A DNA stretch of 64,000 nt from Megalopta genalis (taxonomy: Eukaryota > Arthropoda > Insecta > Hymenoptera > Halictidae), in assembly GCF_051020955.1 (NCBI RefSeq), contig NW_027476289.1, positions 248,001 to 312,000 on the forward strand, in the 5' to 3' direction. The translations under genes were made by a program, and so were the position numbers. Position 1 is the first letter of the stretch. Each line of letters begins with the position of its first letter. The notes under the pieces were generated by a model, which saw only the letters and a program-made list of their open reading frames with translations, did no database searches and was not told where the DNA came from. This document shows positions 10,381-24,700 of the stretch, piece after piece.

Positions 10381-13300
10381 TTCGCATGCATTTGGAGCTA
10401 AATCATGTTTATCACAAGTATCTGAATCTGAACCATTTGTTTCGCAAGAATTTGAAGCTAAACCATTTGTTTCGCATTGATTTTAAGCTAAGCCTTCAAC
10501 ATCGCATTGATTTGAAGCTAAATTATTTGGTTCCCTTGGATTTGAAGCTATCGCGATTGTTTCGCATGCAGTTGAAGCTAAATCATGTTCATCACAACTA
10601 TCTGAAGCTAAACCATTTGTTTCGCAAGAATATGAAGCTAAACCATGTGTTTCTCATGGATTTGAAGCTAAATCATGTTTCTCGCGTGGATTTGAAGCCA
10701 ACTCGTTTGCTTCGCCTGCACTTGAAGCTATATCATTTATATCGCAAGAATGTGAAGCTAAATCATTTGCTTCGCATGGATTTGAAGCGAAGCCTTCTAC
10801 TTCGCATTGATTTGAATCTAAATCATGTGTTTCGCTTGCATTTTAAGCTAACTCGTTCGTTTTTCCTTCATTTGAAGCTATATCATTAAATCGCTAGTAT
10901 GTGAAGCTAAATCATTTGTTTCGCATGAATTTGAAGCTAAGCCTTCTACTTCGCATTGATTTGAAGCTAAATCATGTGTTTGGCTTGGATTTGAAGCTAA
11001 CTTGTTTGTTTCGCATGCAGTTGGATCCAAATCATTTATATCACAAGTATTTGAAGCTAAACCATTTGATTCGCATGGATTTGAAGCTAAGACTTCTACT
11101 TTGCATTGAATTGAAGCTAACGCGTGTGCATCGCTTGGATTTGAAGCTAATTCGTTTGTTTCGCCTGCATTTGAAGCTGTATCATTTATATCGCAAGTAT
11201 GTGAAGCTAAATCATTTGTTTCGCATGGATTTGAAGCTATGCCTTCTACTTCACATTGATTTGAAACTAAACCATAAATTCGCTTGGATTTGAAGCTAAC
11301 TCCCTTTTTCGTCTGCATTTGAAGCTGTATCAATTATATCGCAGGTATTCGAAGCTAAATCATTTGTGTCGCATGACTTTGAAGCTAAGCCTTCTACTTC
11401 GCATTGATTTGTAGCTAAATCATTTGTGTCGCATAGCTTTGAAGCTAATTCGTTTGTTTCGCATGCATTTGGAGCTAAATCGTGTTTATCACAAGTATCT
11501 GAATCTGAACCACTTGTTTCGCAAGAATTTGAAGCTAAACCATTTGTTTCGCATTGATTTTAAGCTAAGCCTTCAACATCGCATTGATTTGAAGCTAAAT
11601 TATTTGGTTCCCTTGGATTTGAAGCGAACGCGATTGTTTCGCATGCAGTTGAAGCTAAATCATGTTTATCATAAATATCTGAAGCTAAACCATCTGTTTC
11701 GCAAGATTATTAAGCTAAACCATGTGTTTCTCATGGATTTGAAGCTAAATCATGTTTCTCGCGTGGATTTGAGGCCAACTCGTTTGCTTCGCCTGCACTT
11801 GAAGCTATATCATTTATATCGCAAGAATGTGAAGCTAAACCATTTGTTTCGCATTGATTTGAAGCTAAGCCTTCAACTTCGCATTGATTTGAAGCTAAAT
11901 TATTTGGTTCCCTTGGATTTGAAGCTAACGCGATTATTTCGCATGCAGTTGAAGCTAGATCATGTTTATCATAAATATCTGAAGCTAAACCATCTGTTTG
12001 TCAAGATTATGAAGCTAAACCATGTGTTTCTCATGGACTTGAAGCTAAATCATGTGTTTCGCATGGATTTGAAGCAAACTCGTTTGTTTCGCTTGCAGTT
12101 GTAGCTAAATAATGTATATCACAAGTATTTGTAACAAAACCATTTGTTTCGCACGGATCTGTAGCTAACTCGTTTGTTTTGTGTGCATTTCAAGCTAACT
12201 CACTTATACCGCAGGTATTTGAAGCTAAATCATGTGTTTCCCTTGGATTTGAAGCTAACTAGTTTATATTGAATGCAGTTGAAGCTAAATCATGTTTATC
12301 ACAAGCATCTGATGCTAAACCATTTGTTTCGCAAGAATATGAAGCTAATCCATGTGTTTCGCTTGGATTTGAAGCTAACTCGGTGGTTCGCCTGCATTTG
12401 ATGCTATATCAATTATATCGCAAGTATTTGAAGCTAAATCATTTGTGTCGCATAGCTTTGAAGATAACTCGTTTGTTTCGCATGCATTTGGAGCTAAATC
12501 ATGTTTATCACAAGTATCTGAATCTGAACCATTTGTTTCGCAAGAATTTGAAGCTAAACCATTTGTTTCGCATTGATTTTAAGCTAAGCCTTCAACATCG
12601 CATTGATTTGAAGCTAAATTATTTGGTTCCCTTGGATTTGAAGCTATCGCGATTGTTTCGCATGCAGTTGAAGCTAAATCATGTTCATCACAACTATCTG
12701 AAGCTAAACCATTTGTTTCGCAAGAATATGAAGCTAAACCATGTGTTTCTCATGGATTTGAAGCTAAATCATGTTTCTCGCGTGGATTTGAAGCCAACTC
12801 GTTTGCTTCGCCTGCACTTGAAGCTATATCATTTATATCGCAAGAATGTGAAGCTAAATCATTTGCTTCGCATGGATTTGAAGCGAAGCCTTCTACTTCG
12901 CATTGATTTGAATCTAAATCATGTGTTTCGCTTGCATTTTAAGCTAACTCGTTCGTTTTTCCTTCATTTGAAGCTATATCATTAAATCACTAGTATGTGA
13001 AGCTAAATCATTTGTTTCGCATGAATTTGAAGCTAAGCCTTCTACTTCGCATTGATTTGAAGCTAAATCATGTGTTTGGCTTGGATTTGAAGCTAACTTG
13101 TTTGTTTCGCATGCAGTTGGATCCAAATCATTTATATCACAAGTATTTGAAGCTAAACCATTTGATTCGCATGGATTTGAAGCTAAGACTTCTACTTAGC
13201 ATTGAATTGAAGCTAACGCGTGTGTATCGCTTGGATTTGAAGCTAATTCGTTTGTTTCGCCTGCATTTGAAGCTGTATCATTTATATCGAAAGTATGTGA

Positions 13301-13515
13301 AGCTAAATCATTTGTTTCGCATGGATTTGAAGCTATGCCTTCTACTTCACATTGATTTGAAACTAAACCATAAATTCGCTTGGATTTGAAGCTAACTCTC
13401 TTTTTCGTCTGCATTTGAAGCTGTATCAATTATATCGCAGGTATTCGAAGCTAAATCATTTGTGTCGCATGACTTTGAAGCTAAGCCTTCTACTTCGCAT
13501 TGATTTGTAGCTAAA
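10173..13515. repeat. 2,096-bp higher-order repeat, one full and one partial copy
   Basis: B module 10,173 and H module 10,901 recur at 12,269 and 12,997, both at +2,096 bp, which is 70 units minus four bases. The missing bases match the four 29-bp units inside (ACTCGGTGG, CATTAAATCG, and the pair with CATAAATTCG and TTTTTCGTC). The copies separate near 11,424/13,520: the first continues into a segment starting CATAGCTTTGAAGC, the second into TTTCCCTTGG. Small differences include GTGTGCATCGC against GTGTGTATCGC and AATCGCTAG against AATCACTAG. Confidence 0.87.
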
Positions 13516-15744
13516 TCATTTGTTTCCCTTGGATTTGAAGCTAACTCGATTGTTTCGCATGCAGTTGAAGCTAAATCATGTTTATCACAAGTATCTGAAG
13601 CTGAACCACTTGTTTCGCAAGTATATGAAGCTAAACCATGTGTTTCACATTGATTTGAAGCTAAATCATGTGTTCCGCATGGATTTGAAGCTAACTCGTT
13701 TGTTTTGCCTGCATTTGAAGTTATATCATTTATTTCGCAAGTATTTGAAGCTAAATCATTTGTTTCGCATGAATTTTAAGCCAAATCATGTGTTTCGCAT
13801 GGAATTGAATCTACCTGGTTTGTTTCGCTTCCAGTTGAATCTATATCACTTATATCGCAAGTATTTGAAACTAAATCATGTGTTTCGCATGGATTTGAAG
13901 CTAAGCCTTCTACTTCACATTGATTTGAAACTAAATCATATGTTTCCCTTGGATTTGAAGCTAATTCGTTTGTATCGCCTGCATTTGAAGCTTTATCAAT
14001 TATATCGCAAAATATTTAAAGCTAAATCAATTGTGTCGCATGGATTTGAAGCTAAGCCTTCTACTTCGCATTGATTTGAAGCTAAATCAAGTGTTTCGGT
14101 TAGATTTGAAGCTAACTCGTTTGTTTCGCATGCAGTTGAATCTAAATCATGTATATTACAAGTATGTGAAGCTAAACCATTTGATTCGCACGGATTTGAT
14201 GCTAAACCACGTGTTTTCAATGAATTTGAACCTTAATCGTGTCTTTCGCATGTATTTGAAGCTTAATCATGTCTTCTGAATGGATTTGAAGCTAAGTCGT
14301 TTGTGTCGCCTGCATTTGTAGCTATTTCATTTATGTGGCAAGTATTTGAAGCTAAATCATTTGTTTCGCATGGATTTGAAGCTAAACTTTCTGCATCGCA
14401 TTGATTTGAAACTGAATCAAGTTTTTCTCTTGGATTTGAAGAAAACGCACTGGTTTCGCATGTAGTTGAAGCTAAATCATGTATATCACAAATGTTTGTA
14501 GCTAAACCATTTGTTTCGCATGGATTTGAAGCCAAGCCTTCTACTTCGCATTGATTTGAAACTAAATCATGTGTTTCGCTTGGATTTGAAGCTATCTCGT
14601 TTGTTTCGCATGCAGTTGAATCTAAATCACTTATATCACAAGTATTTGAAGCTAAACCATCTGATTCGCACGGATTTGATGCTAAACCACGTGTTTCCCA
14701 TGAATTTGAACCTAAATCATGTGTTTCGCATAGATTTGAAGCTTACTCCTTTGTTCCGCCTGCATTTGAAGCTATATCATGTATATGACAAGCATTTGAT
14801 TCTAAATAATTCGTTTCGCATGGATTTGAATCCAAGCCTTCTACTTCGCATTGATTTGAAGCTAAATCATGTGTTTCGCTTGGATTTGAAGCTAACTCGT
14901 TTGTTTCGCATGCATTTCAAGCTATATCATTTTTATCGCAAGTATCTGAAGCTAAATCATTTGTGTCGCATGGATTTGATGCTAAACCTTCTACATAGCA
15001 TTGATTTGCAGCAAAATCATATGTTTCGCATGGATTTGAAGCTAGACCTTCTATATCGCATTCATTTGAAATTAGTCATGTTTTTTGCATGGATTTGTAG
15101 CTAACTCGTTTGTTTCGCCTGCAGATGAAGCTATATCACTTATATCGCAAGTATCTGTAGCTAAATCATTTGTGTCGCATGGATTTGATGCTAAACCTTC
15201 TACATAGCACTGATTTGAAGCTTAATCATGTGTTTTGCATGGATTTTAAGCTAACTGGTTTGTTTTGCCTGCATTTGAAGCTATATCACTTATATCGCAA
15301 GTATCTGAAGCTAAATCATTTGTGTCGCATGGATTTGATGCTAAACCTTCTACATAGCATTGATTTGAAGCTAACTCATCTATATCGCATGAATTGGAAG
15401 CTAACACGTTTGTTTCACATGCAGTTGAACCTAAATCATGTATATCACAAGTATTTGTAGCTGAACCATTTGATTCGCATGAATATTAAGCTGAACCATG
15501 TGCTTCGCATGAGTTTGAAGCTAAACCACGTGTTTCGCACGGATTTGAAGCTAACTCGTTTGTTTCGCTTGCAGTTGTAGCTAAATAATGTATATCACAA
15601 GTATTTGTAACAAAACCATTTGTTTCGCACGGATCTGTAGCTAACTCGTTTGTTTTGTGTGCATTTCAAGCTAACTCACTTATACCGCAGGTATTTGAAG
15701 CTAAATCATGTGTTTCCCTTGGATTTGAAGCTAACTAGTTTATA

Positions 15745-18700
15745 TTGAATGCAGTTGAAGCTAAATCATGTTTATCACAAGCATCTGATGCTAAACCATT
15801 TGTTTCGCAAGAATATGAAGCTAATCCATGTGTTTCGCTTGGATTTGAAGCTAACTCGGTGGTTCGCCTGCATTTGATGCTATATCAATTATATCGCAAG
15901 TATTTGAAGCTAAATCATTTGTGTCGCATAGCTTTGAAGATAACTCGTTTGTTTCGCATGCAGTTGAAGCTAAATCATGTTTATCACAAGTATCTGAAGC
16001 TGAACCACTTGTTTCGCAAGTATATGAAACTAAACCATGTGTTTCACATTGATTTGAAGCTAAATCATGTGTTCCGCATGGATTTGAAGCTAACTCGTTT
16101 GTTTTGCCTGCATTTGAAGTTATATCATTTATATCGCAAGTATTTGAAGCTAAATCATTTGTTTCGCATGAATTTTAAGCCAAATCATGTGTTTCGCATG
16201 GAATTGAATCTACCTGGTTTGTTTCGCTTCCAGTTGAATCTATATCACTTATATCGCAAGTATTTGAAACTAAATCATGTGTTTCGCATGGATTTGAAGC
16301 TAAGCCTTCTACTTCACATTGATTTGAAACTAAATCATATGTTTCCCTTGGATTTGAAGCTAATTCGTTTGTATCGCCTGCATTTGAAGCTTTATCAATT
16401 ATATCGCAAAATATTTAAAGCTAAATCAATTGTGTCGCATGGATTTGAAGCTAAGCCTTCTACTTCGCATTGATTTGAAGCTAAATCAAGTGTTTCGGTT
16501 AGATTTGAAGCTAACTCGTTTGTTTCGCATGCAGTTGAATCTAAATCATGTATATTACAAGTATGTGAAGCTAAACCATTTGATTCGCACGGATTTGATG
16601 CTAAACCACGTGTTTTCAATGAATTTGAACCTTAATCGTGTCTTTCGCATGTATTTGAAGCTTAATCATGTCTTCTGAATGGATTTGAAGCTGAGTCGTT
16701 TGTGTCGCCTGCATTTGTAGCTATTTCATTTATGTGGCAAGTATTTGAAGCTAAATCATTTGTTTCGCATGGATTTGAAGCTAAACTTTCTGCATCGCAT
16801 TGATTTGAAACTGAATCAAGTTTTTCTCTTGGATTTGAAGAAAACGCACTGGTTTCGCATGTAGTTGAAGCTAAATCATGTATATCACAAATGTTTGTAG
16901 CTAAACCATTTGTTTCGCATGGATTTGAAGCCAAGCCTTCTACTTCGCATTGATTTGAAACTAAATCATGTGTTTCGCTTGGATTTGAAGCTATCTCGTT
17001 TGTTTCGCATGCAGTTGAATCTAAATCACTTATATCGCAAGTATCTGAAGCTAAATCATTTGTGTCGCATGGATTTGATGCTAAACCTTCTACATAGCAT
17101 TGATTTGAAGCTAACTCATCTATATCGCATGAATTGAAAGCTAACACGTTTGTTTCACATGCAGTTGAACCTAAATCATGTATATCACAAGTATTTGTAG
17201 CTGAACCATTTGATTCGCATGAATATTAAGCTGAACCATGTGCTTCGCATGAGTTTGAAGCTAAACCACGTGTTTCGCACGGATTTGAAGCTAACTCGTT
17301 TGTTTCGCTTGCAGTTGTAGCTAAATAATGTATATCACAAGTATTTGTAACAAAACCATTTGTTTCGCACGGATCTGTAGCTAACTCGTTTGTTTTGTGT
17401 GCATTTCAAGCTAACTCACTTATACCGCAGGTATTTGAAGCTAAATCATGTGTTTCCCTTGGATTTGAAGCTAACTAGTTTATATTGAATGCAGTTGAAG
17501 CTAAATCATGTTTATCACAAGTATCTGATGCTAAACCATTTGTTTCGCAAGAATATGAAGCTAAACCATGTGTTTCGCTTGGATTTGAAGCTAACTCGTT
17601 TGTTTCGCCCGCATTTGATGCTATATCAATTATATCGCAAGTATTTGAAGCTAAATCATTTGTGTCGCATAGCTTTGAAGCTAATTCGTTTGTTTCGCAT
17701 GCATTTGGAGCTAAATCGTGTTTATCACAAGTATCTGAATCTGAACCACTTGTTTCGCAAGAATTTGAAGCTAAACCATTTGTTTCGCATTGATTTTAAG
17801 CTAAGCCTTCAACATCGCATTGATTTGAAGCTAAATTATTTGGTTCCCTTGGATTTGAAGCGAACGCGATTGTTTCGCATGCAGTTGAAGCTAAATCATG
17901 TTTATCATAAATATCTGAAGCTAAACCATCTGTTTCGCAAGATTATTAAGCTAAACCATGTGTTTCTCATGGATTTGAAGCTAAATCATGTTTCTCGCGT
18001 GGATTTGAGGCCAACTCGTTTGCTTCGCCTGCACTTGAAGCTATATCATTTATATCGCAAGAATGTGAAGCTAAACCATTTGTTTCGCATTGATTTGAAG
18101 CTAAGCCTTCAACTTCGCATTGATTTGAAGCTAAATTATTTGGTTCCCTTGGATTTGAAGCGAACGCGATTGTTTCGCATGCAGTTGAAGCTAGATCATG
18201 TTTATCATAAATATCTGAAGCTAAACCATCTGTTTGTCAAGATTATGAAGCTAAACCATGTGTTTCTCATGGACTTGAAGCTAAATCATGTGTTTCGCAT
18301 GGATTTGAAGCAAACTCGTTTGTTTCGCTTGCAGTTGTAGCTAAATAATGTATATCACAAGTATTTGTAACAAAACCATTTGTTTCGCACGGATCTGTAG
18401 CTAACTCGTTTGTTTTGTGTGCATTTCAAGCTAACTCACTTATACCGCAGGTATTTGAAGCTAAATCATGTGTTTCCCTTGGATTTGAAGCTAACTAGTT
18501 TATATTGAATGCAGTTGAAGCTAAATCATGTTTATCACAAGCATCTGATGCTAAACCATTTGTTTCGCAAGAATATGAAGCTAATCCATGTGTTTCGCTT
18601 GGATTTGAAGCTAACTCGGTGGTTCGCCTGCATTTGATGCTATATCAATTATATCGCAAGTATTTGAAGCTAAATCATTTGTGTCGCATAGCTTTGAAGA

Positions 18701-21700
18701 TAACTCGTTTGTTTCGCATGCATTTGGAGCTAAATCATGTTTATCACAAGTATCTGAATCTGAACCATTTGTTTCGCAAGAATTTGAAGCTAAACCATTT
18801 GTTTCGCATTGATTTTAAGCTAAGCCTTCAACATCGCATTGATTTGAAGCTAAATTATTTGGTTCCCTTGGATTTGAAGCTATCGCGATTGTTTCGCATG
18901 CAGTTGAAGCTAAATCATGTTCATCACAACTATCTGAAGCTAAACCATTTGTTTCGCAAGAATATGAAGCTAAACCATGTGTTTCTCATGGATTTGAAGC
19001 TAAATCATGTTTCTCGCGTGGATTTGAAGCCAACTCGTTTGCTTCGCCTGCACTTGAAGCTATATCATTTATATCGCAAGAATGTGAAGCTAAATCATTT
19101 GCTTCGCATGGATTTGAAGCGAAGCCTTCTACTTCGCATTGATTTGAATCTAAATCATGTGTTTCGCTTGCATTTTAAGCTAACTCGTTCGTTTTTCCTT
19201 CATTTGAAGCTATATCATTAAATCGCTAGTATGTGAAGCTAAATCATTTGTTTCGCATGAATTTGAAGCTAAGCCTTCTACTTCGCATTGATTTGAAGCT
19301 AAATCATGTGTTTGGCTTGGATTTGAAGCTAACTTGTTTGTTTCGCATGCAGTTGGATCCAAATCATTTATATCACAAGTATTTGAAGCTAAACCATTTG
19401 ATTCGCATGGATTTGAAGCTAAGACTTCTACTTTGCATTGAATTGAAGCTAACGCGTGTGCATCGCTTGGATTTGAAGCTAATTCGTTTGTTTCGCCTGC
19501 ATTTGAAGCTGTATCATTTATATCGCAAGTATGTGAAGCTAAATCATTTGTTTCGCATGGATTTGAAGCTATGCCTTCTACTTCACATTGATTTGAAACT
19601 AAACCATAAATTCGCTTGGATTTGAAGCTAACTCCCTTTTTCGTCTGCATTTGAAGCTGTATCAATTATATCGCAGGTATTCGAAGCTAAATCATTTGTG
19701 TCGCATGACTTTGAAGCTAAGCCTTCTACTTCGCATTGATTTGTAGCTAAATCATTTGTGTCGCATAGCTTTGAAGCTAATTCGTTTGTTTCGCATGCAT
19801 TTGGAGCTAAATCGTGTTTATCACAAGTATCTGAATCTGAACCACTTGTTTCGCAAGAATTTGAAGCTAAACCATTTGTTTCGCATTGATTTTAAGCTAA
19901 GCCTTCAACATCGCATTGATTTGAAGCTAAATTATTTGGTTCCCTTGGATTTGAAGCGAACGCGATTGTTTCGCATGCAGTTGAAGCTAAATCATGTTTA
20001 TCATAAATATCTGAAGCTAAACCATCTGTTTCGCAAGATTATTAAGCTAAACCATGTGTTTCTCATGGATTTGAAGCTAAATCATGTTTCTCGCGTGGAT
20101 TTGAGGCCAACTCGTTTGCTTCGCCTGCACTTGAAGCTATATCATTTATATCGCAAGAATGTGAAGCTAAACCATTTGTTTCGCATTGATTTGAAGCTAA
20201 GCCTTCAACTTCGCATTGATTTGAAGCTAAATTATTTGGTTCCCTTGGATTTGAAGCTAACGCGATTATTTCGCATGCAGTTGAAGCTAGATCATGTTTA
20301 TCATAAATATCTGAAGCTAAACCATCTGTTTGTCAAGATTATGAAGCTAAACCATGTGTTTCTCATGGACTTGAAGCTAAATCATGTGTTTCGCATGGAT
20401 TTGAAGCAAACTCGTTTGTTTCGCTTGCAGTTGTAGCTAAATAATGTATATCACAAGTATTTGTAACAAAACCATTTGTTTCGCACGGATCTGTAGCTAA
20501 CTCGTTTGTTTTGTGTGCATTTCAAGCTAACTCACTTATACCGCAGGTATTTGAAGCTAAATCATGTGTTTCCCTTGGATTTGAAGCTAACTAGTTTATA
20601 TTGAATGCAGTTGAAGCTAAATCATGTTTATCACAAGCATCTGATGCTAAACCATTTGTTTCGCAAGAATATGAAGCTAATCCATGTGTTTCGCTTGGAT
20701 TTGAAGCTAACTCGGTGGTTCGCCTGCATTTGATGCTATATCAATTATATCGCAAGTATTTGAAGCTAAATCATTTGTGTCGCATAGCTTTGAAGATAAC
20801 TCGTTTGTTTCGCATGCATTTGGAGCTAAATCATGTTTATCACAAGTATCTGAATCTGAACCATTTGTTTCGCAAGAATTTGAAGCTAAACCATTTGTTT
20901 CGCATTGATTTTAAGCTAAGCCTTCAACATCGCATTGATTTGAAGCTAAATTATTTGGTTCCCTTGGATTTGAAGCTATCGCGATTGTTTCGCATGCAGT
21001 TGAAGCTAAATCATGTTCATCACAACTATCTGAAGCTAAACCATTTGTTTCGCAAGAATATGAAGCTAAACCATGTGTTTCTCATGGATTTGAAGCTAAA
21101 TCATGTTTCTCGCGTGGATTTGAAGCCAACTCGTTTGCTTCGCCTGCACTTGAAGCTATATCATTTATATCGCAAGAATGTGAAGCTAAATCATTTGCTT
21201 CGCATGGATTTGAAGCGAAGCCTTCTACTTCGCATTGATTTGAATCTAAATCATGTGTTTCGCTTGCATTTTAAGCTAACTCGTTCGTTTTTCCTTCATT
21301 TGAAGCTATATCATTAAATCGCTAGTATGTGAAGCTAAATCATTTGTTTCGCATGAATTTGAAGCTAAGCCTTCTACTTCGCATTGATTTGAAGCTAAAT
21401 CATGTGTTTGGCTTGGATTTGAAGCTAACTTGTTTGTTTCGCATGCAGTTGGATCCAAATCATTTATATCACAAGTATTTGAAGCTAAACCATTTGATTC
21501 GCATGGATTTGAAGCTAAGACTTCTACTTTGCATTGAATTGAAGCTAACGCGTGTGCATCGCTTGGATTTGAAGCTAATTCGTTTGTTTCGCCTGCATTT
21601 GAAGCTGTATCATTTATATCGCAAGTATGTGAAGCTAAATCATTTGTTTCGCATGGATTTGAAGCTATGCCTTCTACTTCACATTGATTTGAAACTAAAC

Positions 21701-24700
21701 CATAAATTCGCTTGGATTTGAAGCTAACTCCCTTTTTCGTCTGCATTTGAAGCTGTATCAATTATATCGCAGGTATTCGAAGCTAAATCATTTGTGTCGC
21801 ATGACTTTGAAGCTAAGCCTTCTACTTCGCATTGATTTGTAGCTAAATCATTTGTGTCGCATAGCTTTGAAGCTAATTCGTTTGTTTCGCATGCATTTGG
21901 AGCTAAATCGTGTTTATCACAAGTATCTGAATCTGAACCACTTGTTTCGCAAGAATTTGAAGCTAAACCATTTGTTTCGCATTGATTTTAAGCTAAGCCT
22001 TCAACATCGCATTGATTTGAAGCTAAATTATTTGGTTCCCTTGGATTTGAAGCGAACGCGATTGTTTCGCATGCAGTTGAAGCTAAATCATGTTTATCAT
22101 AAATATCTGAAGCTAAACCATCTGTTTCGCAAGATTATTAAGCTAAACCATGTGTTTCTCATGGATTTGAAGCTAAATCATGTTTCTCGCGTGGATTTGA
22201 GGCCAACTCGTTTGCTTCGCCTGCACTTGAAGCTATATCATTTATATCGCAAGAATGTGAAGCTAAACCATTTGTTTCGCATTGATTTGAAGCTAAGCCT
22301 TCAACTTCGCATTGATTTGAAGCTAAATTATTTGGTTCCCTTGGATTTGAAGCTAACGCGATTATTTCGCATGCAGTTGAAGCTAGATCATGTTTATCAT
22401 AAATATCTGAAGCTAAACCATCTGTTTGTCAAGATTATGAAGCTAAACCATGTGTTTCTCATGGACTTGAAGCTAAATCATGTGTTTCGCATGGATTTGA
22501 AGCAAACTCGTTTGTTTCGCTTGCAGTTGTAGCTAAATAATGTATATCACAAGTATTTGTAACAAAACCATTTGTTTCGCACGGATCTGTAGCTAACTCG
22601 TTTGTTTTGTGTGCATTTCAAGCTAACTCACTTATACCGCAGGTATTTGAAGCTAAATCATGTGTTTCCCTTGGATTTGAAGCTAACTAGTTTATATTGA
22701 ATGCAGTTGAAGCTAAATCATGTTTATCACAAGCATCTGATGCTAAACCATTTGTTTCGCAAGAATATGAAGCTAATCCATGTGTTTCGCTTGGATTTGA
22801 AGCTAACTCGGTGGTTCGCCTGCATTTGATGCTATATCAATTATATCGCAAGTATTTGAAGCTAAATCATTTGTGTCGCATAGCTTTGAAGATAACTCGT
22901 TTGTTTCGCATGCATTTGGAGCTAAATCATGTTTATCACAAGTATCTGAATCTGAACCATTTGTTTCGCAAGAATTTGAAGCTAAACCATTTGTTTCGCA
23001 TTGATTTTAAGCTAAGCCTTCAACATCGCATTGATTTGAAGCTAAATTATTTGGTTCCCTTGGATTTGAAGCTATCGCGATTGTTTCGCATGCAGTTGAA
23101 GCTAAATCATGTTCATCACAACTATCTGAAGCTAAACCATTTGTTTCGCAAGAATATGAAGCTAAACCATGTGTTTCTCATGGATTTGAAGCTAAATCAT
23201 GTTTCTCGCGTGGATTTGAAGCCAACTCGTTTGCTTCGCCTGCACTTGAAGCTATATCATTTATATCGCAAGAATGTGAAGCTAAATCATTTGCTTCGCA
23301 TGGATTTGAAGCGAAGCCTTCTACTTCGCATTGATTTGAATCTAAATCATGTGTTTCGCTTGCATTTTAAGCTAACTCGTTCGTTTTTCCTTCATTTGAA
23401 GCTATATCATTAAATCACTAGTATGTGAAGCTAAATCATTTGTTTCGCATGAATTTGAAGCTAAGCCTTCTACTTCGCATTGATTTGAAGCTAAATCATG
23501 TGTTTGGCTTGGATTTGAAGCTAACTTGTTTGTTTCGCATGCAGTTGGATCCAAATCATTTATATCACAAGTATTTGAAGCTAAACCATTTGATTCGCAT
23601 GGATTTGAAGCTAAGACTTCTACTTAGCATTGAATTGAAGCTAACGCGTGTGTATCGCTTGGATTTGAAGCTAATTCGTTTGTTTCGCCTGCATTTGAAG
23701 CTGTATCATTTATATCGCAAGTATGTGAAGCTAAATCATTTGTTTCGCATGGATTTGAAGCTATGCCTTCTACTTCACATTGATTTGAAACTAAACCATA
23801 AATTCGCTTGGATTTGAAGCTAACTCTCTTTTTCGTCTGCATTTGAAGCTGTATCAATTATATCGCAGGTATTCGAAGCTAAATCATTTGTGTCGCATGA
23901 CTTTGAAGCTAAGCCTTCTACTTCGCATTGATTTGTAGCTAAATCATTTGTTTCCCTTGGATTTGAAGCTAACTCGATTGTTTCGCATGCAGTTGAAGCT
24001 AAATCATGTTTATCACAAGTATCTGAAGCTGAACCACTTGTTTCGCAAGTATATGAAGCTAAACCATGTGTTTCACATTGATTTGAAGCTAAATCATGTG
24101 TTCCGCATGGATTTGAAGCTAACTCGTTTGTTTTGCCTGCATTAGAAGTTATATCATTTATTTCGCAAGTATTTGAAGCTAAATCATTTGTTTCGCATGA
24201 ATTTTAAGCCAAATCATGTGTTTCGCATGGAATTGAATCTACCTGGTTTGTTTCGCTTCCAGTTGAATCTATATCACTTATATCGCAAGTATTTGAAACT
24301 AAATCATGTGTTTCGCATGGATTTGAAGCTAAGCCTTCTACTTCACATTGATTTGAAACTAAATCATATGTTTCCCTTGGATTTGAAGCTAATTCGTTTG
24401 TATCGCCTGCATTTGAAGCTTTATCAATTATATCGCAAAATATTTAAAGCTAAATCAATTGTGTCGCATGGATTTGAAGCTAAGCCTTCTACTTCGCATT
24501 GATTTGAAGCTAAATCAAGTGTTTCGGTTAGATTTGAAGCTAACTCGTTTGTTTCGCATGCAGTTGAATCTAAATCATGTATATTACAAGTATGTGAAGC
24601 TAAACCATTTGATTCGCACGGATTTGATGCTAAACCACGTGTTTTCAATGAATTTGAACCTTAATCGTGTCTTTCGCATGTATTTGAAGCTTAATCATGT

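Larger units (their letters stand above)
7113..15744. repeat. 8.6-kb superrepeat, copy 1
   Basis: This segment is repeated head to tail as 15,745-26,172. Landmarks at 7,798, 8,278 and 8,853 recur at +8,632. Those at 10,173, 10,901, 11,424 and 12,269 recur at +8,332, because 300 bp is missing in copy 2. Those at 12,269, 12,997, 13,520, 14,031, 14,511 and 15,170 recur at +10,428, because copy 2 has one more 2,096-bp repeat. The arithmetic closes exactly: 8,632 - 300 + 2,096 = 10,428. The order of submodules and even rare variants, such as TACTTAGCATTGAATTG near 13,192, are shared. The unit is thus far longer than its own internal repeats. Confidence 0.85.
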